A DNA stretch of 64,000 bases from Microbacterium sp. MF43 (GCF_012847295.1 NZ_JABBDY010000002.1:496001-560000), one strand, 5' to 3'; shown: positions 42,465 to 51,561, counted from the stretch's first letter. Numbers and translations are program-made. Notes: generated by a model from the sequence alone, not told the origin.

Positions 42465-44168
42465 TCAGCCTCCGGCGTAGGTGCGCAGCCAGGGCATCGG
42501 GTCGATCGCGGTGGTGCCGTTCGCGAGGATCTCGAAGTGCAGGTGAGCTCCGTACGAGCGGCCGGTGTTGCCGGTGAGACCGAGCACCGTTCCCACAGTG
42601 ACGTGCTGCCCGGGCGTCACCTTCAACGAGCCGTACTGCATGTGGCCGTAGTGGCTCGACACCAGCTGACCGTCGATGACGTGGTCGATGATGACGTGCA
42701 CGCCGTAGTCGCCGCCGGCCTCGGTCGCGATGCGCACGGTGCCGTCGGCGATGGACTGGATCGGAGCGCCCGACCCGGGCGTGAAGTCGATTCCCTTGTG
42801 CAGGCGGCCGTCACGCATGCCGTAGCCGTACGACATCGGAACGCCGACGACGAAAGGCCACTGGATGGCCGCGTTCGGGTCGTTGTGGAACAGGCTCGAG
42901 AAGTTGCGGATGCCCGCCTGAGACGCGAGCTCGGCGACGGTCGTGGTGTCGTAATTGCCGCCGCGGTCGAGGGTCTCGGCCTCCACGCTCGCGGGCGCGA
43001 CGTACGCCTGGATCTCCTCGGCATCGATGCCGGCGACCGACACATCGCCGGGGGCGAGGATCGACGCGGTGAACTCGGTGCCGCTCGCGGCCGCAACGGC
43101 CTCGGCGGGAGTCGTCATGCCGACGGTCATGAGACCGACGATGCCCATCACTCCGACGGAGAACGAGGCGGCCGTCACGCGCTTGAATGCGACGCCGCGG
43201 CTCACCCGCGGCTTACGGGACGCCTTGTGCGCCGGGGTCGCCTCGGCGGACTCGGACTCGGCCTCCGCTGCGGCCACAAACACCTGGACATCCTCGTCGG
43301 ATGCGACGGGGAACTCACCGGTGAAGGAGAACAGCCGGGCGGCGGCTTCGAATTCGTCGACGCCGGATGCCTCGGCATCCGTCGCCTCCCTGGTCTGCGC
43401 GGCGGGCGCGACGACGGTCGGCACCGCGGCGGTGTCGACCGTCGGCTCGTCGATGATCAGCGTCTCGACGACCTCGACGGCCGGAACCTGCCGGGCCTCG
43501 GCCGGAGCAGCCGGGCGGGGCGTGCGGATACGGCGCGACGGACGAGCGGGGGCAGCCTCGACGGTTGCCTCTGCGGGCGCGGGCTCGGCCGCAACGGGCT
43601 CAGCCGCAACCGGCTCGGCCGCAACCGGCTCGGCCGCAACGGGCTCATCCACGACAGGGCTCATCGCGACCGTGGACTGCTCCGCGAGGACGGCGGTCTC
43701 GGCCTCGACGGGGACGATCTCGGCGGACGCGACAGGAGCGGACGGCGCGACGATCCGCGGAGTGCGTCGTGCGCGGCGGCTGGAGGGCGTGGATGCGGCC
43801 TCCACGCTCGCGGCAGCCGCCACCACCGTCGAGACGGCGGCGACCACGTCGACGATCGGCGAGGATTCCTCGACCGGAGCGGGCTGCTCATCCACGTTCG
43901 GGGTGATCGGCGCGGCTTCTTCGGCCGCCTTCGGCGCGATGGGCGCGGCAGGAAGATCCGTCAGCGGGTGGGCCGATCCGGCACCGACGGCCCGTCGGCG
44001 CAGCTCTGCTCGCGAGAGCCCCAGGGTCTCCGACGACGCCTGAAGAGGCGCGGGGGAGGTGCGGCTGGATCGGCGCGTGCGCGCAGGTTCAGCCATCGGG
44101 GCATCAAAAGGCAAGCGGATTGCTCTCGGTCGTGTCGCTTCGGGGGCAACGGTACGGTCGTCGGGCAA
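42465..44168 (-). CDS. M23-family peptidoglycan metalloendopeptidase with long low-complexity N-terminus
   Basis: About 567 residues. The first ~310 are a low-complexity Ala/Pro/Val/Glu-rich cytoplasmic region with a VAAEP repeat. One hydrophobic helix follows (VTAASFSVGVMGIVGLMTVGM, about 330-350), then a linker and a C-terminal M23 (LytM) domain: GYGMRDGRLHKGIDF (zinc His and Asp), VIIDHVIDGQLVSSHYGHMQ and GAHLHFEI (HxH). It would cut or bind peptidoglycan outside the cell. The start is uncertain: TTG 44168 has GGAAG upstream; ATG 44096 is the next option. The direct repeat GTAAC-N6-GTAAAC near 44200 may be a regulator site. Confidence 0.88.
   Translation of the reverse strand: MPDDRTVAPEATRPRAIRLPFDAPMAEPARTRRSSRTSPAPLQASSETLGLSRAELRRRAVGAGSAHPLTDLPAAPIAPKAAEEAAPITPNVDEQPAPVEESSPIVDVVAAVSTVVAAAASVEAASTPSSRRARRTPRIVAPSAPVASAEIVPVEAETAVLAEQSTVAMSPVVDEPVAAEPVAAEPVAAEPVAAEPAPAEATVEAAPARPSRRIRTPRPAAPAEARQVPAVEVVETLIIDEPTVDTAAVPTVVAPAAQTREATDAEASGVDEFEAAARLFSFTGEFPVASDEDVQVFVAAAEAESESAEATPAHKASRKPRVSRGVAFKRVTAASFSVGVMGIVGLMTVGMTTPAEAVAAASGTEFTASILAPGDVSVAGIDAEEIQAYVAPASVEAETLDRGGNYDTTTVAELASQAGIRNFSSLFHNDPNAAIQWPFVVGVPMSYGYGMRDGRLHKGIDFTPGSGAPIQSIADGTVRIATEAGGDYGVHVIIDHVIDGQLVSSHYGHMQYGSLKVTPGQHVTVGTVLGLTGNTGRSYGAHLHFEILANGTTAIDPMPWLRTYAGG
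43581..43640. repeat. Four tandem 15-bp repeats inside the M23 gene
   Basis: Four units of GGCTCGGCCGCAAC plus one variable base, head to tail, encoding (VAAEP)4 on the minus strand. Units differ at one or two positions. In-frame length variation between strains would be expected. Confidence 0.85.
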
Positions 44169-44291
44169 ATGACCACTTCCGCCGTTCGGGAGGCGAAAGT
44201 AACGATCGGGTAAACACTACCTCGACCGTCCTGGGAATGCCATCAACGCTGTGGAAACTGCCGTGCTTTTGTGGCGATTCTTAACAAACCT

Positions 44292-45098
44292 TCAGGTTCC
44301 GTCGGCCAGCGCAACGTCGACGAGGCGCTCGAAGATGGCCGGGCTCGCCGCCACCGTGAGCGGGCGCGGCGTCACCTCGTCCCCCGGAACGAAAAGGAAC
44401 GAGCCCCCTGCTTCCGTGACGAGCAGCGCTCCCGCGGCGTGGTCCCAGGGGGCGAGCCCCCGCTCGAAATAGCCGTCGAGCCGGCCGGCCGCCACGTAGG
44501 CGAGATCGAGGGATGCCGCTCCTCCGCGCCGCAGGTCGCGCGCCATCGGCATCACGCGGGCGACGCGGGCCAGGTCGCCGGCATGGGTCGCCGGGTCGTA
44601 GCCGAAGCCGGTCGCGAGGAGGCCGCCGGCCGCCGACACCTCGCCGTTGACCGTGAGCCTCTCGTCGCCGAGCCACGCCCCACCGCCGCGCGCCGCATGG
44701 AACACCTCGCCGGCGACCGGCGCGTACACCGCCGCAGCGATCGCCTCCCACTGTCCGGCAACCGGCTCGCCGATGACGGCGGCGATGCTCACCGCGTACA
44801 GAGGGATGCCGTAGGCGTAGTTGACGGTTCCGTCGATCGGGTCGACGACCCACGTCACGTCGCTCGTCCCGCGCTCCGCGCCCGACTCCTCTCCGAGGAA
44901 GCCGTCGTCAGGCCGGGCCTCGGCGAGCCGTGCCCGGATCAACTCCTCGACCTCGCGGTCGGCGAGCGTCACGATGTCGGCGAGCGCGGACTTCGTCGCG
45001 GCGATCGACACTCCTTCGCTGCGACGCGTGCGCGCGAGCTGTCCCGCATCCTGCGCGATGTCGATGGCGAGTGCTTCCAGCTCATGCGCAAGGCTCAT
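44292..45098 (-). CDS. Inositol monophosphatase family phosphatase
   Basis: A 268-residue Mg-dependent sugar phosphatase. Metal motifs: FLGEESGAE (Glu), WVVDPIDGTVNYAYGIP (the DPIDGT signature) and LAPWDHAAGALLVTEAGG (Asp). Bacterial members hydrolyse myo-inositol-1-phosphate, histidinol phosphate or fructose-1,6-bisphosphate. TAGCGT lies six bases before the ATG with no ribosome-binding site, so it is probably leaderless. It follows the M23 gene's divergent control region, and no inositol gene is adjacent. Confidence 0.92.
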   Translation of the reverse strand: MSLAHELEALAIDIAQDAGQLARTRRSEGVSIAATKSALADIVTLADREVEELIRARLAEARPDDGFLGEESGAERGTSDVTWVVDPIDGTVNYAYGIPLYAVSIAAVIGEPVAGQWEAIAAAVYAPVAGEVFHAARGGGAWLGDERLTVNGEVSAAGGLLATGFGYDPATHAGDLARVARVMPMARDLRRGGAASLDLAYVAAGRLDGYFERGLAPWDHAAGALLVTEAGGSFLFVPGDEVTPRPLTVAASPAIFERLVDVALADGT

Positions 45099-45222
45099 GC
45101 GTCCACGCTATCGGCCCCGGGTCCGCGGCAACGGGCGAGGCCGGCGTGGTCCGCCGGAGGATATTCGACAGTCGGGGTGGCCGACGGCCGAGGCATCCGT
45201 CCCGCCCGGCTAGCGTGGAGGG

Positions 45223-46812
45223 ATGGCCGCTGAAGTCCGCACCGCAACCCATGACGTCGTCATCGTCGGAGGCGGGCACAACGCCCTGGTCGCCGCCGCC
45301 TACCTCGCCCGCGCCGGGCGCTCGGTCGTCGTGCTCGAGCGGCTCGACCATCTCGGCGGCGCTGCGGTGTCGGAGCGCCCCTGGGCCGGCGTCGATGCCC
45401 GGCTCTCGCGCTACTCGTACCTCGTGAGCCTGCTCCCCCAGCGCATCATCGACGACCTCGGACTGCGCATCGACCTCAAGCGACGCCGCTACTCGTCGTA
45501 CACGCCCGACCCGAGCGATCCGTCGCGCGGAATCCTGGTGGACACGGCGGATGCCTCGGCCACCGCCGCGTCGTTCGCCCGGGTCACCGGCGGCACGCGC
45601 GAGGCCGACCGCTTCGCCGCCTTCTACGACCGCATCGCCCCCATCGCGCGGCAGCTGTTCCCGACCGTGACGGAACCGCTCGCGCGACGCGGTGACCTGC
45701 GCGCGGCGCTCGGGGACGACCGGCTGTGGGACGACCTCTTCGAGCGTCCGCTCGGCGAGGTGCTGCGCGATTCGCTCGACACCGACATCGCGCAGGGCAT
45801 CGCGCTGACCGACGGGCTCATCGGCACCTTCGCTTCCGCCGACGATCAGAGCCTGCGGCAGAACCGGTGCTTCCTGTACCACGTCATCGGCGGCGGCACC
45901 GGCGACTGGGACGTCCCGGTCGGCGGCATGGGACGTGTGAGCGGGGAGCTCGAGCGCGCCGCGCGCGAGGCGGGCGCCGAGCTGCGCACCCGTGCAGAGG
46001 TGACGGCGATCTCACCGGACGGCGTCGTCGAGGTTGCGCACGCCGACGGACGCACGGAGACGATCGAGGGAAGACTCGTGCTCAGCGGGGTCGGCCCCGC
46101 GGTGCTCGCCCGCCTGATGGGAGAGGAGAGCACCGGGCGTCCCGCGCCCGAAGGCGCTCAGGTGAAGGTGAACATGCTGCTGCGCCGGCTCCCGCGGCTG
46201 CGCGATGCGAACGTCGCACCCGAGGCAGCCTTCGCGGGCACGTTCCACATCAACGAGACGCTCACCCAGCTCGACGCGGCGCACCGGACGGCCACCGCAG
46301 GCGGGATCCCCGATCCGCTCCCGGCCGAGATCTACTGCCACTCCCTCACCGACCCGTCGATCCTCGGGCCGGAGCTGCGCGCCTCGGGCGCCCAGACCCT
46401 CACGCTGTTCGGCCTGCAGGTGCCGCATCATCTGGTGAAGGGAACGGATCCGGATGCCTCGCGCCACGCGCTCCTCGAGGCCGCGCAGCGCTCCCTCGAC
46501 TCGGTCCTCGCCGAGCCGATCGCCGACGTGGTCTACCAGGCCCCTGACGGCCGGCACTGCATCGAGGCGCGGACGACGGCCGACCTCGAGGAGTCGCTCG
46601 GGATGGTCGCCGGAGACATCTTCCATGGGCCCCTGTCGTGGCCGTGGGCCGATGACGACGCGCCGCTCGAGACGCCCGCCGAGCGGTGGGGCGTGGAGAC
46701 GGGGCACGAGCGTGTGCTGCTGTGCGGTTCCGGCGCTCGCCGCGGCGGCGCTGTCAGCGGCCTCGGCGGACACAACGCCGCGATGGCCGCGCTCGAACTG
46801 CTCGGGCGCTGA
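45223..46812 (+). CDS. FAD-dependent oxidoreductase, phytoene-desaturase/PYROXD2-like
   Basis: A 529-residue amine-oxidase/phytoene-dehydrogenase-type flavoprotein. Rossmann motif DVVIVGGGHNALVAAAYLARAGRSVVVLE at the N-terminus, DHLGGAAVSE, the substrate region HVIGGGTGDWDVPVGGMGRVSGELERAA, and C-terminal VLLCGSGARRGGAVSGLGGHNAAMAALELL. It matches the COG1233 PYROXD2-like branch rather than true carotenoid desaturases, and no carotenoid genes are adjacent. TAGCGT lies six bases before the ATG; the GGAGGG touching the start is too close to act as a ribosome-binding site. Confidence 0.88.
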   Translation: MAAEVRTATHDVVIVGGGHNALVAAAYLARAGRSVVVLERLDHLGGAAVSERPWAGVDARLSRYSYLVSLLPQRIIDDLGLRIDLKRRRYSSYTPDPSDPSRGILVDTADASATAASFARVTGGTREADRFAAFYDRIAPIARQLFPTVTEPLARRGDLRAALGDDRLWDDLFERPLGEVLRDSLDTDIAQGIALTDGLIGTFASADDQSLRQNRCFLYHVIGGGTGDWDVPVGGMGRVSGELERAAREAGAELRTRAEVTAISPDGVVEVAHADGRTETIEGRLVLSGVGPAVLARLMGEESTGRPAPEGAQVKVNMLLRRLPRLRDANVAPEAAFAGTFHINETLTQLDAAHRTATAGGIPDPLPAEIYCHSLTDPSILGPELRASGAQTLTLFGLQVPHHLVKGTDPDASRHALLEAAQRSLDSVLAEPIADVVYQAPDGRHCIEARTTADLEESLGMVAGDIFHGPLSWPWADDDAPLETPAERWGVETGHERVLLCGSGARRGGAVSGLGGHNAAMAALELLGR

Positions 46813-46886
46813 CCCGCTCCCCCGCTGAGCAACGTCGCTTCGCGCGCGGCTACGCGGAGCAACGGGCGCGAGAGACAACCGCGAGA

Positions 46887-47954
46887 CTACGGGCGCGGCG
46901 GAAGCGGCGGCGGAGGCGGGTAGCCCTCGTACCCCGGATGCGCCGCCGGATCAGCCGATGGCGTGTGCTGCTGCGGGGCAACGAAGACGTGCGCGCCGGG
47001 AGTCGGATACCCCGTGTAGTACGCATTCCAGTCGGGCGAGCCGTCGGGCAGCATCGGCAGAGGGGTCGCCCCGTCGACGTAGGTCGGCCACGGGAGGAGC
47101 TCCTGCGGCGCGGGCTCGGCGGGGATCGCCGGTTGCGGCGTGGCGGGTGCAGATGCGGTCGCGACGGCCGGAGCGGAGGGCACGGACGCATACGGCACCG
47201 GGTAGGGGGCGACGGCCTGGGGCTTCTTCGGAGCGAAGAGTGCGTTCACGAGTGGGAGCAGTGCGGTGCCGACGGCGGCGAGAATCGCGACGGCGACCAT
47301 CACGCGCCAGTAGATCTCGGGGAGGTCGAGGTACTCGCCGAACATCAGCGGGAGGATCAGCAGCGCCGCCAGCGTCCCGACGAGCACCAGCGTGACGATC
47401 GCGACGGCGCGGGTGAAGGCGGTGTCATAGCGCTGGAGCGCCTTCAGGTAGAGGCGCACGTGCAGCAGTCCGAGCTGAAGAATCAAGACGATCAGCAGGA
47501 ACTGGATGAATCGCGAGAAGCCGCCCCACGTGTAGCGCTCCGGCATCCAGATCATGACGGCCCCGATGAGCAGCGTCGCGATCCACACGCCCATGCTCGC
47601 CAGCGCGAACCATGCCGGGCGCCGCGGTGCGAGGTGCGCGTCGAGGATCGTCGCGCCCGCGAAGGCCACCAGAAGGAGGATCGTGAGGAACGCTCGCCCG
47701 ATGATCCCGTTCTGTTCGCCGATGAGCACCCACACGACGCACACGACCGCCGCCGCGATCAGCGCACCGATCGCCACCCAGATCGCGGCGCGCAGAAGCG
47801 ACGCGCTCGCCCCGTCGGCACGCTGCGGCGCCGGAGCCGGATACTGCGCGGTCGCGAAGTCAGCCGGCTGGTAGGGAGCGGCGACCTGGTGGTGCGGGGC
47901 CGTGACACCCGCCGGCTCGTGGGGCGCCGCGGGATGGGGATCGGGCAACGTCAT
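46887..47954 (-). CDS. Hypothetical polytopic membrane protein with Pro-rich ends
   Basis: A 355-residue protein. The N-terminal ~50 residues are Pro/Ala-rich, then come six or seven hydrophobic helices between about 52 and 235 (AAIWVAIGALIAAAVVCVVWVLIG, AFLTILLLVAFAGATILDA, FIQFLLIVLILQLGLLHV, VMVAVAILAAVGTALLPLV), and a ~115-residue Pro/Tyr-rich tail ending PPPPPLPPRP. I do not recognise a family. A GAGAGAGGA ribosome-binding region precedes the ATG. The tail could be a protein-interaction platform. Confidence 0.75.
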   Translation of the reverse strand: MTLPDPHPAAPHEPAGVTAPHHQVAAPYQPADFATAQYPAPAPQRADGASASLLRAAIWVAIGALIAAAVVCVVWVLIGEQNGIIGRAFLTILLLVAFAGATILDAHLAPRRPAWFALASMGVWIATLLIGAVMIWMPERYTWGGFSRFIQFLLIVLILQLGLLHVRLYLKALQRYDTAFTRAVAIVTLVLVGTLAALLILPLMFGEYLDLPEIYWRVMVAVAILAAVGTALLPLVNALFAPKKPQAVAPYPVPYASVPSAPAVATASAPATPQPAIPAEPAPQELLPWPTYVDGATPLPMLPDGSPDWNAYYTGYPTPGAHVFVAPQQHTPSADPAAHPGYEGYPPPPPLPPRP

Positions 47955-48087
47955 GGCGGTCCTCTCTCTCGCGGACGTGCGCCCGCATGCTCATCCTGGC
48001 ACGCGGCCCTCGGTCGCCGGGAGACCGTTCACCGGCCGGTGGGGTCCCCTTCCTCAGCGGCGGCGGGGAGGGATGCCACCTCCGATA

Positions 48088-48125
48088 AACGCAGAAAGCG
48101 CCCCGCGAGGGGCGCTTTCTGCGTT
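48088..48125 (-). terminator. Perfect hairpin terminator after tRNA-Tyr
   Basis: A 17-bp perfect stem (48088-48104 with 48109-48125), GCGA loop, followed on the minus strand by TTTATC. Its outer base coincides with the A of the encoded tRNA CCA end. Confidence 0.9.
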
Positions 48126-48209
48126 GGTGGCGAGTGAGGGATTCGAACCCCCGAAGTCTAAGACGGCTGATTTACAGTCAGATCCCTTTGGCCGCTTGGG
48201 TAACTCGCC
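48125..48209 (-). tRNA. tRNA-Tyr (GTA)
   Basis: Cloverleaf on the minus strand: acceptor GGCGAGT/ACTCGCC, anticodon arm CTGAC-TGTAAATC with GTA, a long class II variable arm (CGTCTTAGACTTCG region), T arm GGGGG-TTCGAAT-CCCTC, discriminator A. CCA is encoded (48125-48127), unlike the other two tRNAs here. Length without CCA is 82 nt. Confidence 0.94.
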
Positions 48210-48307
48210 AGGCGCACCCGTCCGACTTTTCCAGACGACCGGAGGCGCGATCAACCATCTTACGCTGTGTCGGGCGGTGCTCGAAATCGAGCCGCCGGCC
48301 GATCTGC

Positions 48308-49222
48308 TCAGGTGCCGATGCGGTCGAGATCGAGTCCCTCGAGCACGGCCGGGGTGCGCAGCAGCGCCCCCTCGAACCGGCAGGTCGCCGCTGCCATGTC
48401 CATGGCGGATTGCAGCACTTCGCCCCACTCCTCCTCGGTCGCCGGCACGCGTTCGACGAGGGCGGCCACGGTCGCCGCGAAGGCGGCATCACCGGCGCCC
48501 ATGGTGTCGACGATCGGCCCCGGCAGGTTCGAGATCGGTCGCGTGACGACGACCTCGCCTGCCTCGATGGTCGCGCCGGCGGCGCCCTCGGTCGCGAGCA
48601 CGGCACGCGCGCCGAGGTCGATCAGCCGGGCCCGCAGCGCGTCGAGCCGCTCGTCGTAGAGGAGCGACGCGTCGTCTTCGCCGACCTTCACCAGCACGCT
48701 CCCTCGTGCGAGCGCTTCGAAACCGCGCGCGAACTCGGCCTTGTCGTGCATCATCCCGGCGCGCGGGTTCGGATCGATGGCGACATCGGCGCCCGAGGCG
48801 GCGATGGTCTCGGCGAGTTCATCGGACTGCTCGCGGTCGTCGAACGCCACACAGCTGACGACGACGAGCGAGGCATCCGTCATCGCCTGTCTCTCGGCGT
48901 CGCCATACCGGATGCGCCGTCGCTGCGCCGCTTCGTTGAAGACGTACTCCGGCTCGCCGCCGCCGCTGCGCGTGCTGACCGCGCGCGCGGTGCCGAGGGC
49001 CGACGCCGTCTCGATCAGCTCGACGCCGTAGTCGGCGAGGTACGAGCGGATGTGCCCGCCCGGCTCGTCGTGGCCGACCATCGCGATGAGGGTCGTCGGC
49101 ACGCCGAGGCGCGACAGCCCGACCGCGACGTTGAGTGCGGCGCCCCCGACGAACTCCCGCACGCCGTTGTCGTCGCGCAGTTCGTCGATGAGCGCGTCGC
49201 CCACGACGACGACGCGGGTCAT
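48308..49222 (-). CDS. PfkB-family carbohydrate kinase
   Basis: A 304-residue ribokinase/fructokinase-type enzyme. VVVGDALIDEL at the N-terminus, EFVGGAALNVAVGLSRLG, ELIETASALGTARAVSTRSGGGE, and the C-terminal signature PGPIVDTMGAGDAAFAAT with the catalytic Asp. It phosphorylates a sugar or nucleoside with ATP; fructokinase is a common annotation for this subgroup but specificity is unproven. The start overlaps the stop of the upstream FBP-domain gene by four bases, so the two are translationally coupled. Confidence 0.9.
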   Translation of the reverse strand: MTRVVVVGDALIDELRDDNGVREFVGGAALNVAVGLSRLGVPTTLIAMVGHDEPGGHIRSYLADYGVELIETASALGTARAVSTRSGGGEPEYVFNEAAQRRRIRYGDAERQAMTDASLVVVSCVAFDDREQSDELAETIAASGADVAIDPNPRAGMMHDKAEFARGFEALARGSVLVKVGEDDASLLYDERLDALRARLIDLGARAVLATEGAAGATIEAGEVVVTRPISNLPGPIVDTMGAGDAAFAATVAALVERVPATEEEWGEVLQSAMDMAAATCRFEGALLRTPAVLEGLDLDRIGT

Positions 49223-49719
49223 CGGCGGCTTCCGGCGGTCTCGAGAATGCGGCCGACGAACGCCTCGGTGCGCCGCCGTGTGCCGTCGATGCGCAGGTCG
49301 ACGCTCGCGCGCACTTCGTTCGGTGCGAGCGGCATCGCGAGCCGCACGTTCTCATGGCACGACAGATCCGTGCAGATGTAGGTGCCGACGCTGTCGCCGT
49401 GCTCACCGGCGGCGCCGGCCTTTCGCGCCGTGAAGAGCGCCACCTGGTCGGCGGGCTGCATCGTGTGACACAGGTTGCACATGGCCGAGCGGGCGCTCGA
49501 CGTGCCCTCCGCGGCGCGCATCACGACCCCCCGCGGCTCGCCGTCGACCTCGGCGATGAGGTAGCCGCGTCCGCGGGTGCGCGGATCGCGCCACGCATAG
49601 AAGTCGAGGTGATCCCAGTCGGCGAGCAGGAAGTCGGTCGGCATCGCGACGATCCGCAGCTCATCGGGTGAGGCGTTCACGAACGTGGAACGCACATCTT
49701 CTTCGGTCAGTGGGCGCAT
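49219..49719 (-). CDS. FBP-type zinc-finger domain protein (EF-G-binding-like)
   Basis: A 166-residue protein with the FBP C-terminal treble-clef motif: CNLCH (Cys81, Cys84) paired with YICTDLSCHENV (Cys116, Cys121). The domain is found in FusB/FusC-type proteins that bind elongation factor G and relieve fusidic acid arrest, and in fibronectin-binding-protein homologues. GAGGAGG precedes ATG 49719; a longer frame to 49803 is rejected. A ribosome-linked role is inferred from the family; coupling to a sugar kinase is unexplained. Confidence 0.82.
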   Translation of the reverse strand: MRPLTEEDVRSTFVNASPDELRIVAMPTDFLLADWDHLDFYAWRDPRTRGRGYLIAEVDGEPRGVVMRAAEGTSSARSAMCNLCHTMQPADQVALFTARKAGAAGEHGDSVGTYICTDLSCHENVRLAMPLAPNEVRASVDLRIDGTRRRTEAFVGRILETAGSRR

Positions 49720-49751
49720 GGCACCTCCTCGCGCCCCCAGTCTACGAACGA

Positions 49752-49792
49752 CGGATGCCTCCGCTACCCCGCACGGGCGGCTGAGGCATCCG
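49752..49792 (-). terminator. Hairpin after the BASS transporter gene
   Basis: CGGATGCCTC (49752-49761) pairs with GAGGCATCCG (49783-49792), 21-nt loop. It lies just past the transporter's stop codon and before the FBP gene. Confidence 0.65.
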
Positions 49793-49799
49793 CCCGCCT

Positions 49800-50714
49800 T
49801 CACTCTCGGGCTGATGCGGCAGGCTTCGCGGCCGGCTCGGCCGGAAGCTCGTCGGATGGCTCGACGGCGCCGCGCTCGCGGATGAGGAACCCGAAGCCGA
49901 AGGCGATGAAGAACATCAGCACGCCGTAGACCGCCGCAGGCAGGCTGAGCTCAACCGAGTTCAGGACGGTCTGCGCGATGACGATCGCGAGCGTCGCGTT
50001 GTGGATGCCGATCTCGAAAGACGCCGCGATGGCCTGCCGCTTGCCGACCTTGAGCAGGCGCGGCACGAGATAGCCGACGGTGAGGCTGATCACGCAGAAG
50101 AGGACCGTGATGAGCGACAGGCGCGCGAAGTTCTCGACGAGGAGCGCCCAGTTCGAGGCCACCGCACCGGCGATCACGACCACGAGGATCACGATCGACG
50201 CGATCCGCACCGGCTTGTCCATCGCCTTGGCGAAGCCCGGCCAGAGATGCCGCACGACCATTCCGATCGCGACGGGCACCAGCACGATGGCGAACACCTC
50301 GAGCACCTTGGACCACTGCATGCCGAGCTGGCTGTCGAACGGGTCGAAGTACACGATCGCGAGGTTCGTGATGATCGGCAGCGTCACCACCGAGATCACC
50401 GAGTTCACCGCGGTCAGCGAGATGTTCAGCGCGACGTCCCCGCGGAACAGGTGGCTGTAGAGGTTCGCCGTCGTTCCGCCGGGCGACGCGGCGAGCATCA
50501 TCATGCCGACGGCGAGCACCGGCGGCAGCTGGAAGGCGAGAACGAGGCCGAAGCAGATCGCGGGGAGCAGGATCAGCTGGCACAGGAGCGCGAGGATCAC
50601 CGCCTTGGGCTGCTTCAGGACGCGCGCGAAGTCGCCGGGAGTGAGGCTCAGTCCGAGCCCGAACATGATGATTCCGAGGGCCACGGGCAGGCCGATGGTC
50701 GTCAACGCTGACAT
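49800..50714 (-). CDS. Bile acid:sodium symporter (BASS) family transporter
   Basis: A 304-residue integral membrane protein with about nine or ten helices. LPVALGIIMFGLGLSLTPGDF, the substrate-crossover motif MLAASPGGTTANLYSHLFRGDVALNISLTAVNS and FEIGIHNATLAIVIAQT with the sodium-site residues are seen. Members import organic anions such as bile acids, pantoate, pyruvate or 2-keto acids with sodium. The soluble C-terminal tail is Glu/Pro/Ala-rich. It is downstream of the nucleotidyltransferase-like gene but separated by 61 bp, and is probably its own unit. Confidence 0.9.
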   Translation of the reverse strand: MSALTTIGLPVALGIIMFGLGLSLTPGDFARVLKQPKAVILALLCQLILLPAICFGLVLAFQLPPVLAVGMMMLAASPGGTTANLYSHLFRGDVALNISLTAVNSVISVVTLPIITNLAIVYFDPFDSQLGMQWSKVLEVFAIVLVPVAIGMVVRHLWPGFAKAMDKPVRIASIVILVVVIAGAVASNWALLVENFARLSLITVLFCVISLTVGYLVPRLLKVGKRQAIAASFEIGIHNATLAIVIAQTVLNSVELSLPAAVYGVLMFFIAFGFGFLIRERGAVEPSDELPAEPAAKPAASARE

Positions 50715-50775
50715 GGGACTCAGTGTGCCGGATGCCGCGACCCCGTGTCACGCGGCTGTGGAGAGTCCCGCCGCC

Positions 50776-51561
50776 TCACCAGCCGAGCCGGCGGGCCACG
50801 GCGTCCGCCGCGGCCGTCGGGAAGTCGTCCCACCCCGGCTCGAGGATCTCGCGCGCAAGGCCGAACACGGCGCGAGCCGCCTCCTCCGCCGGCTGAGCGA
50901 CGGCGTCGGCGATCCGAGCACCCCACTCGGGAAAGTCCCGCTCGAAGCGCCGCATCGGGTCGATCGTGTCGCGCAGCGAGGTGGATGCCTCGGCGAACCG
51001 CCCGCGGATCGCCCGCACCAGCAGCTGGACCGCCCACTGACGGATGAACTGCCCGCCGTTGAGCTCCTCGCCGCGTCGCACGCGCCCGACGCCGATCAGG
51101 AGCTTGACGAGCACGAGCCGCACGTCGTTCGACGGATCGAACCGGTCCCCCGCCTCCGCACGCGCGCGGGAGGCCGCGATGAGCGTCGCCGTGGTCCCGG
51201 CCGCATCGTCCACGACCACGGTCGCCTCGCCCGCGAGCGCGCCGGCGAGCTCCGAGGCATCCGAGAAGGCGAACTCGAACACGTGCCCGTCGTCGTACAC
51301 CGCCGCGAACCCGATCTCCCCCTCACGAGCCGTCAGCACCAGCCGGTCCTGGTCGGGCAGCCACGCCAGGTCGGGGCGGATCTCGTGACCGAGTCCGGCT
51401 TCGGTGATCGCGAAGAAGTCGTGATCGGACCATTCGTCGCGACGAGCGGATGCCTCATCCGACGCCGACCCGAGCAGCACGAGACCGATCAGCCCGTCTC
51501 GCTCCCTCACGCCGCGCGCCAGGGCGGCGCTGAGCTCGTCGAACCGCTCGGGCGAGGTCAC
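50776..51561 (-). CDS. Nucleotidyltransferase-fold protein
   Basis: A 261-residue protein with an N-terminal Pol-beta-like nucleotidyltransferase motif, GLVLLGSASDEASARRDEWSDHDFFAI (GS, then a DxD-like DHD), followed by a mostly helical C-terminal half resembling aminoglycoside-nucleotidyltransferase-like or HEPN-adjacent folds. GTG 51561 overlaps the GH13 stop codon by four bases, so it is translated from the mal operon mRNA. The role is unknown; coupling to a maltose operon is odd and could be accidental. Confidence 0.75.
   Translation of the reverse strand: MTSPERFDELSAALARGVRERDGLIGLVLLGSASDEASARRDEWSDHDFFAITEAGLGHEIRPDLAWLPDQDRLVLTAREGEIGFAAVYDDGHVFEFAFSDASELAGALAGEATVVVDDAAGTTATLIAASRARAEAGDRFDPSNDVRLVLVKLLIGVGRVRRGEELNGGQFIRQWAVQLLVRAIRGRFAEASTSLRDTIDPMRRFERDFPEWGARIADAVAQPAEEAARAVFGLAREILEPGWDDFPTAAADAVARRLGW

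Noticed and set aside
43581-43640. CRISPR array
   Set aside because: The four 15-bp repeats are contiguous without spacers and encode an in-frame pentapeptide repeat.
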